64,000 nucleotides of DNA, taken from contig NZ_BBIT01000020.1 of the NCBI RefSeq assembly GCF_000730625.1, positions 122,507-186,506 of the forward strand, given 5' to 3'. Source of the DNA: Pseudomonas oryzihabitans NBRC 102199. GTDB lineage: Bacteria; Pseudomonadota; Gammaproteobacteria; Pseudomonadales; Pseudomonadaceae. The notes under the pieces were generated by a model. The model ran no database searches. It saw only the letters and a program-made list of their open reading frames with translations, and was not told the DNA's origin. Of the stretch, positions 59,345 through 64,000 are shown piece after piece (position 1 is the stretch's first letter; each line of letters starts with the position of its first letter). Both the position numbers and the translations under genes were made by a program.

Positions 59345-60175
59345 ATGGAAGATTCCATTGAAAGAAAGGCGGTTGGCGGTGAGGTAGGCGTCGGTGCCAT
59401 CAGCCGGGTGTTCGCCGTGGTGCGCGCCCTGGGCGAGGGCGATCCCGAAGGGGAAAAGGTCACCCGCCTGGCCGAGCGCGTGGGCCTGTCGCAACCCACC
59501 ACCCACCGGCTGCTGCGCGGCCTGGTGGAAGAGGGCATGGTCGAGCAGTGCGCCCGCAGCAAGAGATACCGCCTGAGCCTGGACTTCTTTGCCTTGGCGG
59601 CCCGCGCCGGCCAGGTCGGCAACCTGCGCGACCTGGCGCGGCCGAGTCTGCTGCGACTGTCGGCGTCCCTCGGCGATTCGCTGTTCCTGCTGGCACGCAG
59701 CGGCTTCGATGCCATGTGCCTGGATCGCAGCGAGGGGCCCTATCCGATCCGCACCTTCACCGGCGACATCGGCGGTCGCGTGCCCCTGGGCGGTGGCCAG
59801 GGCGCCCTGGCGATCCTGGCCTTCCTGCCCGAGGAAGAGCGCGAAGAGGTGATCCGCTACAACCTGCCGCGGCTGCGCGACGCCCATCATTACGACGAGG
59901 TGCTGCTGCGCGCCGAGATCGACAATGTCCGCCAGCAGGGCTACGCCGCGCGCAACACCGGGGTGCTGGCCGGCATGGCGGGCCTCGCCGTGCCCATCCT
60001 TGACCGCAACGGCCGGGCGGTGGCGGCCCTGAGCGTGGGCACCCTGAGCGAACGCCTCAACGCCCAGCGCCTGCCCACGGTGATCGAACTGCTCCGCCGC
60101 GAAGCCGGGGTGATCGCCGCGCGCATCAACCCCTTCGATCCGGTCTTGCGCCGGCCGACCCAGGGGTTTGGTTAA
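59345..60175 (+). CDS. IclR-family transcriptional regulator
   Basis: 276 residues: wHTH (about 18-80, VTRLAERVGLSQPTTHRLLR) and IclR effector domain (about 95-265, LFLLARSGFDAMCLDRSEGP, RNTGVLAGMAGLAVPILDRN). GGAG is 9 bases before the ATG. It is divergent from the transporter and dehydrogenase operon and very probably its regulator; the inducer is presumably the imported amine. Its stop overlaps by four bases the convergent RNA methyltransferase gene. Confidence 0.9.
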   Translation: MEDSIERKAVGGEVGVGAISRVFAVVRALGEGDPEGEKVTRLAERVGLSQPTTHRLLRGLVEEGMVEQCARSKRYRLSLDFFALAARAGQVGNLRDLARPSLLRLSASLGDSLFLLARSGFDAMCLDRSEGPYPIRTFTGDIGGRVPLGGGQGALAILAFLPEEEREEVIRYNLPRLRDAHHYDEVLLRAEIDNVRQQGYAARNTGVLAGMAGLAVPILDRNGRAVAALSVGTLSERLNAQRLPTVIELLRREAGVIAARINPFDPVLRRPTQGFG

Positions 60176-60639
60176 AAAAGCGGACCGGAGCGGGTGTTAT
60201 TGCCCTTCGCCAGGCGGTCATAGAGCACCACGTTGACCGTGGCCGCCAGATTCATGCAGCCCTGGGTAGGGATGTACACCACGTCTTCGCACCAGTCGCG
60301 CAGCTCCTGGCTCAGGGAGCCGTCCTCGGCGCCGAACAGGTAGAGGGCGCGATCGGGATGGGTGTACTCGGGCAACGGTCGGGCGCCGTCCACCAGCTCC
60401 ACCGCCACCGGCACGCAACCCAGCGGCAGGATGCGGCGCAGGTCGTCGATGTTGATCAGCGGGATGTCCTGGTGGACCTTCTTGGTGTCGGTGACGAAAT
60501 CCTTGGCGCGGTCGTAGCGGGTGCCGGTATAGAACACCGAGGCCACCCCGTAGCAGCCCGCCGCCCTCATGATGGACCCGACGTTGGACGGCGACTTGGG
60601 GTTGCTCAGGCCGATGCAGGCGTATCTCTTGTTGCTCAC
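60172..60639 (-). CDS. SpoU/TrmH-family RNA 2'-O-methyltransferase
   Basis: 155 residues from the GTG at 60639 (SNKRYACIGLSNPKSPSNVG). SPOUT motifs: SPSNVGSIMRAAGCYGV, LYLFGAEDGSLS and IPTQGCMNLAATVNVVLYDR with the trefoil knot. Length and lack of an RNA-binding extension resemble TrmL-type tRNA methyltransferases, but the target (tRNA or rRNA) cannot be read. The open frame extends to an ATG at 60684; similarity starts at the GTG. Confidence 0.85.
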   Translation of the reverse strand: MSNKRYACIGLSNPKSPSNVGSIMRAAGCYGVASVFYTGTRYDRAKDFVTDTKKVHQDIPLINIDDLRRILPLGCVPVAVELVDGARPLPEYTHPDRALYLFGAEDGSLSQELRDWCEDVVYIPTQGCMNLAATVNVVLYDRLAKGNNTRSGPLF

Positions 60640-60736
60640 GTCAGGGGACTCTCGGGAAAACCGCCAGTATAAGGCGTCCATCATCGCGAAAACCGACTAA
60701 GATGCGCGCCCGCGTCTCCAGCCTCGAGCCCCTGCG

Positions 60737-61480
60737 ATGTCCGCCACCGCCCTCTACACCGACCTGTCGGCCTACTACGACCTGCTCTGCGCCGACATCG
60801 ACTACCAGGCGCAGAGCCAGGCGGTGCTGCGCCTGCAGCGGCTGTTCGGCAACGGCGGCAGCCGTCACCTGGATCTCGCCTGCGGCACCGGTCCCCATGT
60901 GCGGCATTTTCTCGATGCCGGCTTCCAGAGCAGCGGCCTGGACCTCAATCCGCCGATGCTGGCTCAGGCCGCGCTGCGCTGCCCCGAGGCCCGGTTCTCC
61001 TGCCAGGACATGTGCGCCTTCGAGCTGGAGCAGCCGGTCGATCTGATCACCTGCTTTCTCTACTCCCTGCACTACAGCGGCAGCCTCGCACGGCTCCAGG
61101 CGTGCCTGGCGCGGGTCCAGGCGGCCCTGACCCCGGGCGGCCTGTTCTGCTTCAACGCCGTCGACAAGCGCCGCATCGACAATGGATCCAGCGTCGGCCA
61201 CAGCGTCGCGCGGGCCGACGGCCACTTCAGCTTCGCCTCCGCCTGGCACTACCCGGGCGAGGGCGAGCACCAGCAACTCCGTCTGCGCATCGAACGCCGT
61301 CACGCCGGCCAGCAGCAGACCTGGCAGGACGAACACCCCATGGTGGCGGTGGACTTCCCCGAACTGCTGGCCCTGCTGGAGCCATACTTCGAGGTCCAGG
61401 TGCTGGAGCACGACTATCAGCGCATCGAACCCTGGGCCGGCGAGGCGGGCAATGCGCTGTTCGTCTGCGTCAGGCGCTAG
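60737..61480 (+). CDS. Class I SAM-dependent methyltransferase
   Basis: 247 residues. Motif I HLDLACGTGPHVRHFLDAGF, the Asp of LDLNPPMLAQ, and VDLITCFLYSLHYSGSLARL show the Rossmann methyltransferase fold of the Methyltransf_11/25 group. A beta-rich C-terminal extension (about 150-247) resembles small-molecule methyltransferases. It is convergent with the SDR gene, overlapping by four bases. Substrate unknown. Confidence 0.85.
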   Translation: MSATALYTDLSAYYDLLCADIDYQAQSQAVLRLQRLFGNGGSRHLDLACGTGPHVRHFLDAGFQSSGLDLNPPMLAQAALRCPEARFSCQDMCAFELEQPVDLITCFLYSLHYSGSLARLQACLARVQAALTPGGLFCFNAVDKRRIDNGSSVGHSVARADGHFSFASAWHYPGEGEHQQLRLRIERRHAGQQQTWQDEHPMVAVDFPELLALLEPYFEVQVLEHDYQRIEPWAGEAGNALFVCVRR

Positions 61481-62235
61481 TGGGCATGGGCATGCATCCC
61501 GCCATCCACCGCGATCACATCACCCGTGAGGTAGCGCGCCAGCGGTGAGGCGAGAAAGGCCACCACCTGACCCACGTCTTCCGGCTCGCCGAAATAGCCG
61601 ATGGGAATGTGCCGGGCGATAAAGGCCTGGCGCGCTTCGGGCGTCGGGTGCAGCCGCTGCAGGATCTGCTCGGAATTGATCCGCCCCGGGGCGATGGTGT
61701 TGACCGTGATGCCCTCGGCCGCCAGTTGACTCGCCAGCCCCTTGGACCAGAACTGGATCGCCGCCTTGGCCGCCCCGGCGCCGTTCACGTCCCGCGGCTC
61801 CATGCTGCCGCTGAAATTGACGATGCGTCCCCAACGTCTTTCGCGCATCCCGCCCAGCAGCGCCTGGGTCAGGCGGCGGGTGGCGGTGAAGTTGAGATTC
61901 CAGGCTTCGTCCCAGGCCGCATCGTCCGCCGTTATCGAAAGCGGTCGTGTACCGCCGGCGTTATTGATCAGGATATCCACCCGGCCCAGCCCGTCCTCGG
62001 CTTCCCGCGCCAGGCGCTGGACGTCTTCGGCGTCGGTGATATCCGCTGCGATCACCAGCGGCCGGGCATGACCCGCCGCCACGATCTCCTCGGCCAGGGC
62101 CTCCAGGGCGTCCCGCCGCCGCGCGGTGATCGCCAGTCGAACGCCTTCGGCCGCCAGGACGCGGGCGATGCCCGTGCCTATGCCCATGCTCGCGCCGGTC
62201 ACCAGGGCGGTACGGTCGTGCAGTTGCAGATCCAT
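61477..62235 (-). CDS. Short-chain dehydrogenase/reductase lacking the catalytic Tyr
   Basis: 252 residues. The NAD(P) site TGASMGIGTGIARVL and NNAG are present. The catalytic Ser is in NFSGSMEP, but the YxxxK motif reads AGAAK (GAGAAKAAIQFWSKGLA): the Lys is kept while the Tyr position holds Ala. VNTIAPGRINSEQIL and DVIAVDGGMHAHAH complete the fold, the last with a His-rich tail. GGAG is 9 bases before the ATG. It is divergent from the LysR gene, its probable regulator. Confidence 0.87.
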   Translation of the reverse strand: MDLQLHDRTALVTGASMGIGTGIARVLAAEGVRLAITARRRDALEALAEEIVAAGHARPLVIAADITDAEDVQRLAREAEDGLGRVDILINNAGGTRPLSITADDAAWDEAWNLNFTATRRLTQALLGGMRERRWGRIVNFSGSMEPRDVNGAGAAKAAIQFWSKGLASQLAAEGITVNTIAPGRINSEQILQRLHPTPEARQAFIARHIPIGYFGEPEDVGQVVAFLASPLARYLTGDVIAVDGGMHAHAH

Positions 62236-62258
62236 GATCGATTCTCCATTTCAGGGTC

Positions 62259-62289
62259 GTAGGGTGGAAAACGGCGCAGCCTTTTCCAC
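62259..62289 (+). repeat. REP family 1, copy c
   Basis: GTAGGGTGGAAAACGGCGCA followed by GCCTTTTCCAC, in the spacer between the SDR and LysR genes. The tail of the family begins TGGCTGAGTGCAGCGAAGCC here. Confidence 0.75.
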
Positions 62290-62411
62290 GGGTTTGGCTG
62301 AGTGCAGCGAAGCCCAACACTTCGCCACCTCACCCACGCCACTAGCCTCAACCACCACCCAGATGAGATAAACACCCTCCCAGTGCGAGGATTCCTTAGC
62401 AGGAGTGTGGA

Positions 62412-63287
62412 ATGGATCTGCTCGACAGCATGCAGGTGTTCGTCGCCGTGGTGGAGCGCGGCAGCCTGGCCGCTGCGGCCCAGGCGCAGGGCATCTCGCC
62501 GACCATGGCCGGCAATCACCTGCGCAGCCTGGAAAAGCGCCTGGGCCTGCAACTGCTGGTGCGCACCACCCGGCGCCAGCGCCTGACCGCCTTTGGCGAG
62601 GGCTACTACGCCCGCTGCCGCGAGATCCTCGCCCTGGTCGCCGACACCGACCGCCAGGCCGAAACCCAGCGCCTGGCACCCGCCGGCATCCTGCGCGTGT
62701 CGGCGCCGGTGTCCTTCGGTACCTACGGCCTCACGCCACGGCTGGGCGACTATCTGGCGCGGCATCCCCAGGTCACCCTCGATCTGGTGCTGAGCGACCG
62801 CGTCCAGGACCTGGTGGAGGAGGGCATCGACATCGCCATCCGCATCGGCGAACTGGCTGATTCCTCCCTGGTGGCGCGACCCCTGGCGCCCTATGTGATG
62901 TGGTGCTGCGCCGCGCCCGGCTATCTCGCCCAGCGCGGCAGCCCCGAGCGACTGGCCGATCTGGAGGCCCACGACTGCCTCGGCATGGACCCTCGCGCCC
63001 TGAGCCAATGGCGTGCCCAGACCGGCACCCCCTTCGGCCCGCTGCCTCCCGGCCGCCTGCACCTCAGCAACGGCCCCGCTCTGCGCCTCGCCGCCCTGCA
63101 AGGCCTCGGCGTCATCCTGCAGCCGGCCTTCCTGCTGCAGGATGACGTCGCCGCCGGCAATCTGGTCCGCCTCTTCCAGGGCCAGGAACTCACCCGCCCC
63201 CTGACCGCGCTCTATCCCCAGACGAGATGGCGCTCGGTGACGGTGAGGAGCTTCGTGGAATTCCTGTTAACGGAGTTCACCCCGTAG
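62412..63287 (+). CDS. LysR-family regulator next to the SDR gene
   Basis: 291 residues: wHTH (MDLLDSMQVFVAVVERGSLA, SPTMAGNHLRSLEKRLGLQL) and effector domain (ILRVSAPVSFGTYGLTPRLG, RVQDLVEEGIDIAIRIGELA), typical of the AaeR/CrgA-like group. AGGAG precedes the ATG. Divergent from the SDR gene. REP hairpins lie on both sides of the gene. Ligand unknown. Confidence 0.88.
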   Translation: MDLLDSMQVFVAVVERGSLAAAAQAQGISPTMAGNHLRSLEKRLGLQLLVRTTRRQRLTAFGEGYYARCREILALVADTDRQAETQRLAPAGILRVSAPVSFGTYGLTPRLGDYLARHPQVTLDLVLSDRVQDLVEEGIDIAIRIGELADSSLVARPLAPYVMWCCAAPGYLAQRGSPERLADLEAHDCLGMDPRALSQWRAQTGTPFGPLPPGRLHLSNGPALRLAALQGLGVILQPAFLLQDDVAAGNLVRLFQGQELTRPLTALYPQTRWRSVTVRSFVEFLLTEFTP

Positions 63288-63314
63288 CGTGGAAGCGGTG
63301 GTTGCCTTTTCCAC
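63284..63314 (+). repeat. REP family 1, copy d (degenerate)
   Basis: GTAGCGTGGAAGCGGTGGTT followed by GCCTTTTCCAC. The stem is imperfect. It overlaps the LysR stop codon and flanks the RAYT gene on its 3' side. Confidence 0.7.
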
Positions 63315-63343
63315 TGATGTCGCCAAATCGTGACCCCGCGTGG

Positions 63344-63874
63344 CTATTCCCCCCAACGCCCTGTCTCCGCCATAAAGTCTCCACCCCAATCTTGCGGATA
63401 GAGCCCCATCCGCACCGCTCGATGAAAACTCGAATAGGGCCAGTCCTCTACCGCGCCGACATGGCCATGCTTGACCGGATTGAAGTGGATGTACTCCACA
63501 TGACGCTGGTAATCCTGCTCGTCTCTTATCAGGTGCTCCCAGTACCGCCGCTGCCATATCCCGCGTTCACCCCGGGCTCTTTGCGTCGCCGTACGCCCTT
63601 CACCTACTGGCAGGCGTTTCGAGAAACCGAACTTGATCACCTTCCAGCGCAAGGCGAAATTCGCATCGCCCTCCGGCAGGGTCCAGATGCAATGCAGATG
63701 ATCGGGGAGGGTGACCCAGGCATCGATATGAAAGGGATGGCGCAACTGCGTTGCCCGCACTGTCTCGCGGAGCAGATCAATATGGCGTGTCAGCAGATCG
63801 CTACGCCGATCCGTCAGGACAACGGTGAAAAAATAGGAAGCCCCCGGAACACGGGCACGACGAAATCGAGACAT
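63344..63874 (-). CDS. REP-associated tyrosine transposase (RAYT, TnpA_REP)
   Basis: 176 residues of the Y1 HUH transposase superfamily. DHLHC gives the HUH pair His59/His61 and YIHFNPV contains the catalytic Tyr128, with WQRRYWEHLIRDEQDYQRHV before it. RAYTs cleave single-stranded REP DNA next to a conserved 5' tetranucleotide and are thought to spread REPs. Two REP family 1 hairpins flank this gene (63284-63314 and 63917-63947), both headed GTAG, marking that family as its likely partner. AAGGAAG lies 9 bases before the ATG. Confidence 0.93.
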   Translation of the reverse strand: MSRFRRARVPGASYFFTVVLTDRRSDLLTRHIDLLRETVRATQLRHPFHIDAWVTLPDHLHCIWTLPEGDANFALRWKVIKFGFSKRLPVGEGRTATQRARGERGIWQRRYWEHLIRDEQDYQRHVEYIHFNPVKHGHVGAVEDWPYSSFHRAVRMGLYPQDWGGDFMAETGRWGE

Positions 63875-63916
63875 GGCAGCTCTTCCTTGAGCAGAGACAG
63901 AAACGATAGCTCACCC

Positions 63917-63947
63917 GTAGCGTGGAAAACGGCGCAGCCTTTTCCAC
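63917..63947 (+). repeat. REP family 1, copy e
   Basis: GTAGCGTGGAAAACGGCGCA followed by GCCTTTTCCAC, the cleanest copy in the window, 43 bases upstream of the RAYT start. Beyond 63948 only about 50 bases remain and nothing further is seen. Confidence 0.85.
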
Positions 63948-64000
63948 TAGTGCCCCCAGCGCACGGCCTCAAAGCTCCCGCGTGGATAAGCTTCGCGTTG

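Overview
The window is a high-GC chromosomal segment of a Pseudomonas-type gammaproteobacterium. The evidence is an OprI/Lpp major lipoprotein, cysB, 2-methylcitrate-cycle genes with a GntR/FCD regulator, a long (531-residue) isocitrate lyase, a FIST-domain chemoreceptor, and REP repeats accompanied by a REP-associated tyrosine transposase (RAYT). A yellow-pigmented P. oryzihabitans-like lineage is possible, but that is only a guess. I saw no rRNA, tRNA, CRISPR array, prophage or conventional insertion sequence.

Left part (1-11150): the end of a lytic transglycosylase, greB, an ABC exporter pair (ybbA/ybbP-like), the periplasmic esterase tesA, an L,D-transpeptidase beside the lipoprotein oprI, a small GNAT protein, a class I DAHP synthase, a thioredoxin-like protein, a universal stress protein and cysB. 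From memory, much of this order (DAHP synthase, usp, cysB, then cysH and pabB) resembles the P. aeruginosa backbone.

11190-27545 looks like an accessory block set between cysB and the cysH-like gene. It encodes non-phosphorylative L-arabinose use: the AraFGH importer, a periplasmic mutarotase, a lactonase, L-arabonate dehydratase, an AraD1/GguC-type dehydratase and alpha-ketoglutarate semialdehyde dehydrogenase. With them are a LysR regulator, two tandem overlapping FCD regulators and two MFS carriers. The sugar dehydrogenase of the pathway is not in the block. cysH-like and pabB follow.

29700-36246 handles C2/C3 acids: a GntR regulator with prpB, prpC and prpD, then a small unknown gene and aceA. 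acnD and prpF, usual in Pseudomonas, are absent, and a REP cluster sits at that place. 36844-52505 is a mixed region: FIST-chemoreceptor, GFA protein, parvulin, CAP protein, VOC protein, a DUF305 protein under a CueR-type promoter, SotB-like exporter, a DUF4442 protein, SUV3-like helicase, Na+/H+ antiporter, a frameshifted hemolysin III gene, RlpA-like lipoprotein, diguanylate cyclase, DJ-1 protein, GST and a cupin.

52158-60175 holds the least described system: a tightly overlapping operon coding a PotABCD-type importer and a three-subunit HcnABC/opine-oxidase-like flavin dehydrogenase plus a cupin. It is divergent from an IclR gene, with a perfect 14-bp inverted repeat between them. The right end has an RNA methyltransferase, a SAM methyltransferase, an SDR lacking its usual catalytic Tyr, a LysR regulator and the RAYT.

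Four dispersed repeat families occur: a GTAG-headed hairpin REP (five copies, two flanking the RAYT), a GTAGGAGCGG-type REP, a CCCTCACCCC repeat, and a ~140-bp MITE-like element. A 240-bp tandem duplication (44070-44549) has copied REPs together with the 3' end of the helicase gene.
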